DNA from: Candidatus Delongbacteria bacterium
GTDB lineage: Bacteria > CAIWAD01
Length of the DNA stretch: 64,000 nt
Direction of reading: 5' to 3'
Assembly (NCBI GenBank): GCA_041675285.1
Contig: JBAYTZ010000001.1
Location: 310,001 to 374,000, forward strand
Within the stretch, counting starts at the first letter, position 1, and each line of letters starts with the position of its first letter. Below the pieces are notes generated by a model. It saw nothing but the letters and a program-made list of their open reading frames with translations, made no database searches and was not told the DNA's origin. The position numbers and the translations under genes are program-made. Positions 50,383 to 59,150 of the stretch are shown here, piece by piece.

Positions 50383-52302
50383 TCAGGGTTCGACCCAGCG
50401 GCCCTGCTCGCGGATGAGGGCCACCAACTGGTCCACGGCCTCCGCCTGGGGCACGTTCTTCTGCACCACGTCCCGGCCCACATAGAGGTCGATCTTGCCC
50501 GGCGCGCTGCCCACGTAGCCGAAGTCGGCGTCCGCCATCTCCCCCGGACCATTCACGATGCAACCCATCACGGCGATCTTCAGCCCCTTGAGGTGGCTGG
50601 TGGCCGCCTGGATGCGGGCCGTGGTCCCGTCCAGCTCGAAGAGCGTGCGCCCGCAGCCCGGGCAGGAGACGTACTCCGTGGCGAACAGGCGCGCGCCGGC
50701 GCCCTGCAGCACGGTGAAGGCGAACAGCCGGCTGCCCGTCATGGCCACGTCGCCTTCCAGGGTCAGGCTGTGGATCAGGCCGTCGGCCAACAGCGAGCCC
50801 AGGATGGCCGCCAGGGCCAGCGGGTCCTTGCACTGCTCGCGACCGGCGAAGAAGTCCAGCGGCAACCGGCTGCCCAGTTTGCGCAGGGCCAGGTCCAGCA
50901 GGCGGTAGGCCGTGACGGGGAACTCGCTCTCGATGGAGAGCACCGTGCGTCCGGCCGGGAAGTGCTCGTGGATGTAGCGCACCAGGCTGTGGATCTGCGG
51001 CAGCTGGCGCGTGGTGATGTGGAACTGCAGGATCTCGTCCACGTCCTGGACCACGGGCGCCCAGCTGGAGACGTCGTCCTGGATGACCTCCACCGGGATG
51101 ATCCGCCGCACCACGTTGCTCTCCACCACGTCGGAGCGGTAGAGGGTCACCGGGCGTCCGCCCGCCCGCCGGCAGGCCGGGGCGGCCTCGCCGGGCGTGC
51201 GCGGCAGGTAGCTGTCGGCGTCGGGCAGTTGCGCGAGCAGCGGGGAGAGCCCGGGCACGTCCTGGGCGGCCTCGGAGAGGGTGACCGGGAAGACAGCCCC
51301 GCCTCCGGTGCGGAAGCGGCTGCCGCGGTCGCCCGTCAGGTGCGTGGGCCGCGGACTCCAGCTCAGCCAGTCGTGGCCGCACTCGGGGAAGTCCAGCCGG
51401 CTGTCGGGCAGCGGGCGCGAGTAGCGCTCCGCCAGGGCCCGGGCCGGGGCGATCTCCATCTCCGGCGGATCCGTCAGCGAGACGCGGATGGTGTCGCCCA
51501 GGCCGTCCTCCAGCAGCGCGCCGATGCCCTGGGCGCTCTTGAGGATGCCCTCGATCCCGCCGCCGGCCTCGGTGACGCCCAGGTGCAGGGGATAGCTCAG
51601 CTCGCGCTCGCGCAGCTGCTCCACCAGTTCACGGTAGGCGTAGATCATCACGCGGACGTTGGAGGCCTTCATGGAGAGGATGACGTCGTGGAAGTTCTCC
51701 TCGCGGCAGAAGTCCAGGTACTCCAGCGCGCTCTCCACCATGCCCGCGGTGGTGTCGCCGTGGCGGTAGACCATCCGCTGGGACAGGCTGCCGTGGTTGA
51801 CGCCGATCCGCAGGGCGCGGCCTTCCTGCTTGAGCAGCCGGAGCAGCGGCAGAAAGGCCTTGCGGGCCTCCTGGCGGCCCTGCTCGAATTCGCGCTCCTC
51901 GAAGGCCGCCTCCGTGCCCGTGCGTTCCTCGCGGCCGGGCCGGCCGGAGAAATTGCCCGGGTTGATCCGGATCTTTTCCACGTGCCGGGCCGCTTCCAGG
52001 GCTGCGCGCGGACTGAAGTGGATGTCCGCGCAGAGCGGCACGCGGCAGTTCTGGCGCTTCAGCTCGCGCCGGATCTCGCCCAGGGCCTGGGCGTCGGCCA
52101 CCGTGGGCGCCGTGATGCGCACCAGTTCGCAGCCCGCCTGGGCCAGCCGCAGGGTCTGGGCCACCGTGGCGGCCACATCCTGGGTAGGTGTGGTGGTCAT
52201 GGACTGGACGCGAATGGGATGCTGCGCTCCGATTCCCAGCTCGCCCACCCGGACTTCCCGGGTGATCAGGCGGCGTGGGCGCAGCCGGTTGGGCAGGTAC
52301 AT
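50383..52302 (-). CDS. ispG: 4-hydroxy-3-methylbut-2-enyl diphosphate synthase, long (three-domain) form
   Basis: 639 residues from ATG 52302, which follows GGAAAGGCCCC; the TTG at 52359 is less likely. The N-terminal TIM barrel (VRVQSMTTTPTQDV, CADIHFSPRAALEA, KIRINPGNFS) is followed by a ~270-residue insert found in the plant/Chlamydia/Bacteroidetes-type enzyme. The C-terminal [4Fe-4S] domain carries CPGCGRTLFEL and GCIVNGPGEMADADFGYVG. It performs the penultimate step of the MEP isoprenoid pathway. Divergent from pfkA across ~170 bases. Confidence 0.94.
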   Translation of the reverse strand: MYLPNRLRPRRLITREVRVGELGIGAQHPIRVQSMTTTPTQDVAATVAQTLRLAQAGCELVRITAPTVADAQALGEIRRELKRQNCRVPLCADIHFSPRAALEAARHVEKIRINPGNFSGRPGREERTGTEAAFEEREFEQGRQEARKAFLPLLRLLKQEGRALRIGVNHGSLSQRMVYRHGDTTAGMVESALEYLDFCREENFHDVILSMKASNVRVMIYAYRELVEQLRERELSYPLHLGVTEAGGGIEGILKSAQGIGALLEDGLGDTIRVSLTDPPEMEIAPARALAERYSRPLPDSRLDFPECGHDWLSWSPRPTHLTGDRGSRFRTGGGAVFPVTLSEAAQDVPGLSPLLAQLPDADSYLPRTPGEAAPACRRAGGRPVTLYRSDVVESNVVRRIIPVEVIQDDVSSWAPVVQDVDEILQFHITTRQLPQIHSLVRYIHEHFPAGRTVLSIESEFPVTAYRLLDLALRKLGSRLPLDFFAGREQCKDPLALAAILGSLLADGLIHSLTLEGDVAMTGSRLFAFTVLQGAGARLFATEYVSCPGCGRTLFELDGTTARIQAATSHLKGLKIAVMGCIVNGPGEMADADFGYVGSAPGKIDLYVGRDVVQKNVPQAEAVDQLVALIREQGRWVEP

Positions 52303-52475
52303 GCGGGGCCTTTCCGTGGCAAACGCTGGCAATCTATCGCCGACCGTGGGCTTTGGCAAACGAGGCGCCCCCGCGGGCGCTCCGGGCCGGCGGCGGGCGG
52401 CGGACCCTCCCGCGAAAAAGGAATGGGAGAGAACAGTTCCTTACCTTCGAGCCGCATCAAGCAAAGGAGCCCATT

Positions 52476-53609
52476 GTGCCTGCCCAGAGCCTGCCCGACA
52501 TCCATCGCATCGCCATTTCCACCAGCGGCGGCGACGCCCCGGGGCTGAACGCCGTCATCCGCGGCTTCACCAAGGCCGCCATCCTCAAGTACCGCTGGGA
52601 GGTGGTGGGTCTGTTGAACGGGCTGGAAGGCCTGGTGGACACGGCCAAGACCATCCCGCTGACCCTGGAGGCCGTGCGCGGCCTGCTGCCCCGCGGCGGC
52701 ACCATCCTGGGCGCGGCCTCCCACGGCAATCCCTTCCAGCGCAGCGTGGTGAAGGACGGCCAGGCCGTGGAGGAGGACCTGCGCCCCCAGATGGTCAAGA
52801 ATTTCCGCTACCTGGGACTGGACGCCCTGGTCTGCATCGGCGGCGAGGGCACCATGAAAATCGCCGCGGACCTGGGCGAGCGCGGCATCCCCGTGGTGGG
52901 CGTGCCCAAGACCATCGACAACGACCTGGCGGGCACCGAGCTGACCTTCGGCTTCCACACCGCCGTCCAGACGGCCATGGAGGCCCTGGATCGCCTGCAG
53001 ACCACGGCGGCCAGCCATCACCGCGTGATGATCCTGGAGTTGATGGGCCGCTACGCGGGCTGGATCGCCCTGATGGCCGGGATCGCCGGCGACGCGGACA
53101 TCATCCTGATCCCCGAGATCCCCTTCGAGATGAGCGAAGTGGTGGACGCCGTGCTCAAGCGCAACCGGCGCGGCGCCAGCTTCTCGATCATCGTGGTGGC
53201 CGAGGGCGCCCGGGAGAAGGCCGGTGACCTGCACGTGATGCGCTGCGCCAGCGAAGGCACTTACGCAAATGAGCGATTGGGTGGAATTGGCGATTGGCTT
53301 GCCGATAAGATCCATGAGCAGACCGGACTGGAGTGCCGCTCCACGACGCTGGGCCACATCCAGCGCGGGGGCTCGCCCATCGCCTTCGATCGCATCCTGG
53401 CCACGAAGTTCGGTGTGAAGGCCGCCGGGATGATCGCCAAGGGTCGCTTCAACCACCTGGCCGTGCTGGAAGGAGGCGAGATCATCGCCCGCCCCTTCAG
53501 CGAGGTGGTAGGGCGCGAAAAGAACGTGGATCCTGAGGGGCAGACGGTCCGCTACGCCGAGCGCATGGGCGTCAATTTCGGCCGGACCAACCGCGAAGTT
53601 CGCTTGTAG
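52476..53609 (+). CDS. pfkA: 6-phosphofructokinase (group III-like, mixed ATP/PPi motif)
   Basis: 377 residues from GTG 52476, with AAAGGAG seven bases upstream. It has STSGGDAPGLNAVIRG, catalytic PKTIDNDLAGT (Asp base), MELMGRYAGW-type effector/substrate block ILELMGRYAGWIA, and LGHIQRGGSP. At the phosphoryl-donor site it reads GGEGT: Gly at the ATP-specific position. PKTIDND has the Lys usual in PPi-dependent enzymes. ATP use is the more likely reading. Catalyses fructose-6-phosphate phosphorylation in glycolysis. Confidence 0.93.
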   Translation: MPAQSLPDIHRIAISTSGGDAPGLNAVIRGFTKAAILKYRWEVVGLLNGLEGLVDTAKTIPLTLEAVRGLLPRGGTILGAASHGNPFQRSVVKDGQAVEEDLRPQMVKNFRYLGLDALVCIGGEGTMKIAADLGERGIPVVGVPKTIDNDLAGTELTFGFHTAVQTAMEALDRLQTTAASHHRVMILELMGRYAGWIALMAGIAGDADIILIPEIPFEMSEVVDAVLKRNRRGASFSIIVVAEGAREKAGDLHVMRCASEGTYANERLGGIGDWLADKIHEQTGLECRSTTLGHIQRGGSPIAFDRILATKFGVKAAGMIAKGRFNHLAVLEGGEIIARPFSEVVGREKNVDPEGQTVRYAERMGVNFGRTNREVRL

Positions 53610-53685
53610 GTGGTGCCGGCCCCGGCGGGGCGCTGACCCGTCCCCTCGAGGCCGTCCGACTCCCGGCCCCCCCAGAACCGGAAGC

Positions 53686-54843
53686 ATGGTGAGTGTGTAC
53701 GTCATGGCCCAACACATTCGAGTGGATCAGCTGAAGCTGGGCAGCCGCCTGGCTGCGGATGTCTACGAAACCACCACCGACGGGCACTCGCTGCTGCTCT
53801 ACGCCCGGGATCAGGTGATCTCCAGCGATTGGCAGTTGAACCGCCTGCGGGAGACGGGCATGGCCGCCGTGGCCGTCACGCCGGATTCCGTCCGCGAGGG
53901 CCTAGTCGCGGAGTGCGCGCCCGAACTACGCCGGCGCACCCTGGAGCTGCGCCTGGCCGTGGACGAGGCCCGGCCCCGGGAGGCCGCGGCCGAACAGGAC
54001 CTGCTGGAGGTGTTCCGCTCCGTCCAGGCCTCGGGCAAGCCCGACCTGGCCCCGCTGGAATCCCAGGGTGAAGAGCTGGCCCGGATGGGGCGCGAGGATC
54101 CGGAGCTGCTGGACGTGCTGGCCCTGCTGCGCGAGGCGCTGCCCGCCGTGTTCCGCCACAGCCGCAACGTGGCCAGCCTGGCCCTGCGCGTCTCCCTGTT
54201 CCGCCGGCCGGACTCCGGGGACGAGGAACTACGGCGCGTGGCTCTGGGAGCCCTCTTGCACGACGTGGGCCTCATGCATTGCCTGTCCACCGACCAGCTG
54301 ACCCAGCACGAGCTGGACGAGACCGCCGACCAGTACCGCGACCATCCCGATTTCGGCGTGGAGATCCTGAGCGGCCTGCCCGGCGTGCCCGGCGAGGTGC
54401 GCCGCGCGGTGGGCGAGCACCACGAGCGCATCAACGGCAACGGTTTCCCCCAGGGTCTGAACGGCACGGACGTCCATCCCCTGGCGGAGCTGGTGGCCAT
54501 CTGCGACACCTACGATCGCCTGACCCACGGCATCAGCTACCGGCGGGCGCTTTCCCCGGTGGCGGCCCTGAACCTGATGCAGGGCTGGGCCGGCCGCGAA
54601 TTCCACCCGGAACTGGTGATGGATTTCACCCGCGCGCTGGGTCCCTGGCCGCTGGGATCGCCCGTGGAGCTGGAGAACGGGCTGCGGGGCCGGGTCAGTT
54701 CGCGCCGGAATCCCCACGCCCCCGTGGTGGCCTGCAAGAGCCCCCAGGGCCTGCAGCTGGTGGACTGCGCGGCCAGCGGCCTGGCCATCCGCCGGGGACT
54801 GGCGCCCAGCCTGTCCGAGCTGCATCCCACCGAGATTTTCTAG
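53686..54843 (+). CDS. HD-GYP-type domain protein (variant HDVG / GFP)
   Basis: 385 residues. The N-terminal ~70 residues (MAQHIRVDQLKLGSRLAADVYETTTDGHSLL) resemble the DUF3391-like segment of HD-GYP proteins. The HD domain has HDVGLM (His192-Asp193), GEHHERINGNGFPQGLNG and HPLAELVAICDTYDRLT. The GYP tripeptide reads GFP and the usual Lys after HDxG is Leu. It could be a c-di-GMP phosphodiesterase or a degenerate receptor. The start follows GGAAGC; ATG 53704 is an alternative. Confidence 0.82.
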   Translation: MVSVYVMAQHIRVDQLKLGSRLAADVYETTTDGHSLLLYARDQVISSDWQLNRLRETGMAAVAVTPDSVREGLVAECAPELRRRTLELRLAVDEARPREAAAEQDLLEVFRSVQASGKPDLAPLESQGEELARMGREDPELLDVLALLREALPAVFRHSRNVASLALRVSLFRRPDSGDEELRRVALGALLHDVGLMHCLSTDQLTQHELDETADQYRDHPDFGVEILSGLPGVPGEVRRAVGEHHERINGNGFPQGLNGTDVHPLAELVAICDTYDRLTHGISYRRALSPVAALNLMQGWAGREFHPELVMDFTRALGPWPLGSPVELENGLRGRVSSRRNPHAPVVACKSPQGLQLVDCAASGLAIRRGLAPSLSELHPTEIF

Positions 54844-54928
54844 CCTGCGTTCATGACATTGGATCGGCAAGCGCCGCGGCCACCCGCGGCGCTTCGTGTG
54901 TAGGCCTGGGCAGTCTCAGGGAGTGGGC

Positions 54929-55687
54929 GTGATCGGAGTCTTGGGAGTGATCCCGGCCCGCTGGGCCTCCAGCCGGTTCCCGGGCAAACCGCTGGCCCTG
55001 CTGCAGGGCAAACCCATGCTGCAGTGGGTCTGGGAGGCCGCCCGCCAGGCCCGCCTGCTGGACCGCCTGCTGGTGGCCACCGACGACGAGCGCATCCGCC
55101 AGGCCGCAGAAACGTTCGGGGCCGAGGTTCTGCTCACCCGTGCCGATCACGCCAGCGGCACGGATCGGCTGGCCGAGGTGGCCCAGCGCGTGCCGGCGGC
55201 CATCGTGGTGAACATCCAGGGCGACGAGCCACTGCTGCAGCCCGGGATCATCGACGCGACCATCCGCCCGTTGCTGGACGACCCCCAGCTGGATTGCGCC
55301 ACGCCCGTGACCACCTTCCGGGACCTGGACGAGCTGCGCAGCCCGGACACGGCCAAGGTGGTGGTGGACGCCCGGGGCCGGGCGCTCTACTTCAGCCGCA
55401 GCGTCGTGCCCTTCGACCGGGAGGGCGGCGCGGCCCTGGAGCTCTGGCGCAAGCACGTGGGACTCTACGTCTACCGCGCCGGGCTGCTGGCGCGCTTCTC
55501 GTCGCTCAGCAGCCACCTGGAACAGCTGGAGATGCTGGAACAGCTGCGCCTGCTGGAGAACGGCATCCCCATCCAGACCGTGCCCGTGGAGTACCAACCC
55601 CTGGGCGTGGACCGACCCGCGGACCTGGAGCGGGCGGAGGACATGCTGCGGCGCGCCGGCACGGCCGGCCCCGCGGCCCAGCGCTGA
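54929..55687 (+). CDS. kdsB: CMP-Kdo synthetase (3-deoxy-manno-octulosonate cytidylyltransferase)
   Basis: 252 residues from GTG 54929, with AGGGAG upstream. Blocks are VIPARWASSRFPGKPL (CTP site), VVNIQGDEPLLQP (Mg-binding Asp), TPVTTF, YFSRSVVPFDRE, KHVGLYVYRAGLL, and LEQLEMLEQLRLLENGIPI. Activates Kdo for transfer to lipid A. The next gene is pyrG, which makes its CTP substrate; the spacing is eight bases. Confidence 0.95.
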   Translation: MIGVLGVIPARWASSRFPGKPLALLQGKPMLQWVWEAARQARLLDRLLVATDDERIRQAAETFGAEVLLTRADHASGTDRLAEVAQRVPAAIVVNIQGDEPLLQPGIIDATIRPLLDDPQLDCATPVTTFRDLDELRSPDTAKVVVDARGRALYFSRSVVPFDREGGAALELWRKHVGLYVYRAGLLARFSSLSSHLEQLEMLEQLRLLENGIPIQTVPVEYQPLGVDRPADLERAEDMLRRAGTAGPAAQR

Positions 55688-55695
55688 GGACCCCC

Positions 55696-57333
55696 ATGAG
55701 CCGCACTCCGCGTCTTGGCTGCAAATTCGTCTTCATCACGGGCGGCGTGGTCTCCTCGCTGGGCAAGGGCGTGACCATCGCCTCGCTGGGCATCCTGCTC
55801 AAGCTGCGGGGCCTCAAGGTCAACGTGATCAAGCTGGATCCCTACATCAACGTGGATCCGGGCACCATGAGCCCCTACCAGCACGGCGAGGTCTATGTCA
55901 CCGACGACGGGGCCGAGACCGACCTGGACCTGGGGCACTACGAGCGCTTCCTGGACATCAGCACCAGCCGGCTCTCCAACGCCACCACGGGGCAGATCTA
56001 CGACGCCGTGATCCGCCGCGAGCGCGCCGGCGACTACCTGGGCGCCACCGTGCAGGTCATCCCGCACATCACAGACGAGATCAAGCGCCGGATCCTTGAG
56101 CTGGCGCGGGCCGAGAAGAACACGGACATCGTGCTGGTGGAGGTGGGCGGCACGGTGGGCGACATCGAGAGCCTGCCCTTCCTGGAGGCCATCCGCCAGT
56201 TCGCCCTGGAGGTCGGGCGGCGCAACAGCGTGTTCATCCACCTGACCCTGCTGCCTTACATCCCCATGGCCGGTGAACTGAAGACCAAGCCCACCCAGCA
56301 CAGCGTCATGCGCCTGCGCGAGATCGGCATCCAGCCGGACATCCTGGTCTGCCGCAACGACCAGGGCATCCCGCGGGACGCTCGGGCCAAGATCGGCCTG
56401 TTCTGCAACGTGCAGGCCGACGACGTCATCGACGCCCGGGACATGGGTTCGGTCTACGAGGTGCCGCTGGAATACGAGCGCCAGGGCCTGGCGGACAACG
56501 TGCTGGACAAGCTGGGGATCAAGGCCCAGCCGGCGGACCTGGAGCCGCTGGAGCGCCTGGTGGGCACCATCCGCGGGCTGACCCGCGAGGTGGAGGTGGC
56601 GGTTTGCGGCAAGTACGTGCGGCTCACCGACGCCTACAAGTCCATCAGCGAGGCCTTGTATCACGCGGGCTTCGAGCTGGAGCGCAGAGTGCGCATCCGC
56701 TGGGTGGACTCGGAGAAGGTCACGGCGGAGAACGCGGCGGAGCTGTTCGCCGGCGTGGGCGGGATCCTGATCCCCGGCGGCTTCGGCGAGCGCGGGATCG
56801 AGGGCAAGATCCAGGCCGCCCGCCACGCCCGGGAAAACGGCATCCCCTACTTCGGCATCTGCCTGGGCATGCAGGTCCTGGTGATCGAGTTCGCCCGCCA
56901 CATCTGCGGGCTGAAGAGCGCCAACTCCACCGAGTTCGCCCCGCGCCTGCGCTACCCCGTGGTGGACCTGATGCAGGACCAGCGCGGCGTGAAGGTCAAG
57001 GGCGCCAGCATGCGGCTGGGAGCCTGGCCCTGCGTGCTCAAGCCGGGCAGCAAGGCCTTCAAGGCCTACCGCCGCGAGGTCATCCAGGAGCGCCACCGCC
57101 ACCGCTACGAAGTCAACAACCGCTACCGCGACCTGCTGCGCGAGGGCGGCCTGCTGCTCTCGGGCCTCTCGCCGGACGAGCACCTGGTGGAGATGGTGGA
57201 AGTGCCGGAGCATCCCTGGTACCTGGGCTGCCAGTTCCACCCGGAGCTGAAGAGCCGCGTGATGCGTCCGCACCCGCTCTTCCGGGAATTCGTCAAGGCC
57301 TGCATGCGGCAGACCGAGGCCGGCCAGGAGTAG
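55696..57333 (+). CDS. pyrG: CTP synthase
   Basis: 545 residues. The synthetase domain starts KFVFITGGVVSSLGKGVTIASLGILLK with SPYQHGEVYVTDDGAETDLDLGHYERF. The class I glutamine amidotransferase domain has nucleophile Cys in FGICLGMQV and the His-Glu pair in QFHPELKSR. Converts UTP to CTP with glutamine. It sits between kdsB and kdsA, in line with the CTP demand of CMP-Kdo synthesis. Confidence 0.97.
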   Translation: MSRTPRLGCKFVFITGGVVSSLGKGVTIASLGILLKLRGLKVNVIKLDPYINVDPGTMSPYQHGEVYVTDDGAETDLDLGHYERFLDISTSRLSNATTGQIYDAVIRRERAGDYLGATVQVIPHITDEIKRRILELARAEKNTDIVLVEVGGTVGDIESLPFLEAIRQFALEVGRRNSVFIHLTLLPYIPMAGELKTKPTQHSVMRLREIGIQPDILVCRNDQGIPRDARAKIGLFCNVQADDVIDARDMGSVYEVPLEYERQGLADNVLDKLGIKAQPADLEPLERLVGTIRGLTREVEVAVCGKYVRLTDAYKSISEALYHAGFELERRVRIRWVDSEKVTAENAAELFAGVGGILIPGGFGERGIEGKIQAARHARENGIPYFGICLGMQVLVIEFARHICGLKSANSTEFAPRLRYPVVDLMQDQRGVKVKGASMRLGAWPCVLKPGSKAFKAYRREVIQERHRHRYEVNNRYRDLLREGGLLLSGLSPDEHLVEMVEVPEHPWYLGCQFHPELKSRVMRPHPLFREFVKACMRQTEAGQE

Positions 57334-57410
57334 GCCCGATCCACTTTTTTCACCACAGAGACACAGAGACACAGAGACACAGAGACACAGAGAGAGAAAG
57401 AGAGAAGTTC
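57334..57410. repeat. Single-ended CACAGAG tandem array after pyrG
   Basis: CACCACAGAG is followed by about five 8-base ACACAGAG steps (57351-57395). It is a single end without the inverted partner seen at 21 and 50 kb, and it leads directly into the structured repeat copy 2. Confidence 0.75.
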
Positions 57411-57604
57411 TGGGTCGCGTGAGGTGAAGCCCGCAGGGCTGAACCAGAACCAGGTGGTGACGCCGTCAGGCGGAACCAGCTACACGGTTTCAGGAAGCCC
57501 AAACGCCGGCCAGCGGAAGGCCACCGCGAGGTGGCCTGACTCTGGCCGCTGAGAAAAAGCGCCTCTTTGGCTCCACCTTTCTGGCGCCAGCAGAAAGGTG
57601 GAAA
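57411..57604. repeat. Structured intergenic repeat, copy 2 (first copy at 26757)
   Basis: Nearly identical to 26757-26950. The same three hairpins occur at 57428-57440, 57507-57548 and 57573-57601. Stem differences from copy 1 are paired: T-A becomes C-G in the nested hairpin, and the first stem AGGCC/GGCCT becomes AGCCC/GGGCT. The remaining 57605-57693 holds the kdsA leader and no gene. Confidence 0.85.
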
Positions 57605-57693
57605 TCACGGTTTCCCGGCAGACGCCGGGACGAGCGAGAGCGTGCCGCGCCGAGCGCGGAAGGGCCGCGCGAGGCGCGGAGAAGGGATGAGCG

Positions 57694-58563
57694 ATGTCGA
57701 ACAACATCCAGGTTGGCAAGCTGACCATCGGCCGCGGCGGCCCCCTGGCCCTGATTGCCGGGCCCTGCGTCATCGAGAGCCGCGAGGTCTGCCTGCGCGT
57801 GGCCGAGCACGCCCGCCGGCTGGCGGACGAACTCGGCCTGCCGCTGATCTTCAAGAGCAGCTACACCAAGGACAACCGCAGCACCATCACGAGCTACCAG
57901 GGACCGGGCCTGGAGGAGGGCCTGAGAGTCCTGGAGGAGGTGCGCGCGGCCTTCGACGTGCCCGTGCTCTCCGACGTGCACACGCCCGAGGAGTGCGCGC
58001 CCGCCGCCGAGGTGCTGGACGTGCTGCAGATCCCGGCCTACCTCTGCATGCAGAGCCAGCTGGTGATCGCCGCCGCCCGCACGGGCAAGGCCGTCAACGT
58101 CAAGAAGGGCCAGTTCCTCCATCCGCTGGACATGAAGAACGTGGTGGGCAAGCTCGAGGCCTGCGGCAACCGCAACATCATGCTGACGGAGCGCGGCACC
58201 TGCCTGGGCTACCACAACCTGGTGGCCGACATGCGCAGCCTGCCCATGATGCGCAGCCTGGGCTATCCCGTGGTCTTCGACCCCACCCACACCGTGCGCA
58301 AGTACGGCGTCTCGAGCTCCGATCCGGCGGGCGGCGAACCCCAGTACATCCCGCACCTGACCCGGGCCGGCGTGGCCGCGGGCGTGGACGTGCTGTTCCT
58401 GGAGACCCACCCCGACCCGGCCAGCGCCCTCTGCGACGCGGCCTCCATGCTGCCGCTCTCGCGGCTGGGCGACCTGTTGCGGGACTGCGTGCGCCTGCAC
58501 GAGATTGCCCGGGAGGCCGACGAGCGCGACGCGGCCAGCGGACCCTTCGCGAGCTGCGGATGA
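57694..58563 (+). CDS. kdsA: Kdo-8-phosphate synthase
   Basis: 289 residues. Blocks are PLALIAGPCVIESREVCLRVAEH, FKSSYTKDNRSTITSYQGPG, VLSDVHTPEECAPAAEVLDVLQIPAYLC, and NVKKGQFLHPLDMKNV. Condenses arabinose-5-phosphate with PEP. First gene of the kdsA-kdsC-kdsD-lptC-lptA-lptB-rpoN run, and its stop overlaps kdsC by four bases. Its leader is formed by the intergenic repeat. Confidence 0.96.
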   Translation: MSNNIQVGKLTIGRGGPLALIAGPCVIESREVCLRVAEHARRLADELGLPLIFKSSYTKDNRSTITSYQGPGLEEGLRVLEEVRAAFDVPVLSDVHTPEECAPAAEVLDVLQIPAYLCMQSQLVIAAARTGKAVNVKKGQFLHPLDMKNVVGKLEACGNRNIMLTERGTCLGYHNLVADMRSLPMMRSLGYPVVFDPTHTVRKYGVSSSDPAGGEPQYIPHLTRAGVAAGVDVLFLETHPDPASALCDAASMLPLSRLGDLLRDCVRLHEIAREADERDAASGPFASCG

Positions 58564-59150
58564 TCCGCCTGGACCCCGCGGAGTTTGGCCGGCGCGCCCG
58601 GGCCCTGCAGCTGCTGATCCTGGACGTGGACGGCGTGCTGACGGACGGCCGGATCACCCTGGACGGCGGCGACTCCGACGTGAAGGCCTTCCACGCCCAG
58701 GACGGACTGGGCATCACCCTGGCCCGGGCGGCGGGCCTGCGCGTGGCCATTCTGACGGGACGGCGCTCGGCGGCCGTGGAGCGCCGGGCCCGCGAGCTGG
58801 GCGTCGAACACCTGCTGCAGGGGCGGCCGGACAAGGGGCGGGCCCTGGAGGAGTTGTGCGCCGCGGCGCGGGTGACGCCCGCGGACTGCGCGGCCATGGG
58901 CGACGACTGGATCGACCTGCCACTCCTGGTCCGGGTGGGTCTGGCGGCCTGTCCGGCGGACGCCCGGCCGGAGCTGCCCGCCCACTGCCACTTCCAGTCC
59001 GCCCTGCCGGGCGGACGGGGCGCGGTGCGCGACTTCGTGGACGAATTGCTCAAGGCCCGCGGCCAGCACGGGGAACTGCTGCAGCGCTACCTGGCGGGAG
59101 CCGGACCCGCCGCCAGCGCCCCGGACGCGGGCCAGGAGGGAACTCAATGA
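58560..59150 (+). CDS. kdsC: Kdo-8-phosphate phosphatase (HAD family)
   Basis: 196 residues. HAD motif I LDVDGVLTDG (Asp22 nucleophile, Asp24), motif II TGRRS, Lys in GRPDKGRAL, and motif III AMGDDWIDLPLL match KdsC. Releases phosphate from Kdo-8-P. The C-terminal ~20 residues are Ala/Gly-rich. Overlaps both neighbours by four bases. Confidence 0.94.
   Translation: MIRLDPAEFGRRARALQLLILDVDGVLTDGRITLDGGDSDVKAFHAQDGLGITLARAAGLRVAILTGRRSAAVERRARELGVEHLLQGRPDKGRALEELCAAARVTPADCAAMGDDWIDLPLLVRVGLAACPADARPELPAHCHFQSALPGGRGAVRDFVDELLKARGQHGELLQRYLAGAGPAASAPDAGQEGTQ

Noticed and set aside
47574..50552. 992-codon frame antisense to feoB
   Set aside because: No domain and no ribosome site; FeoB motifs on the plus strand are complete.
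57351..57395. Possible CRISPR array
   Set aside because: The units are 8 bases long with no spacers, and no cas genes are present. It is a simple tandem array at a CACAGAG element.
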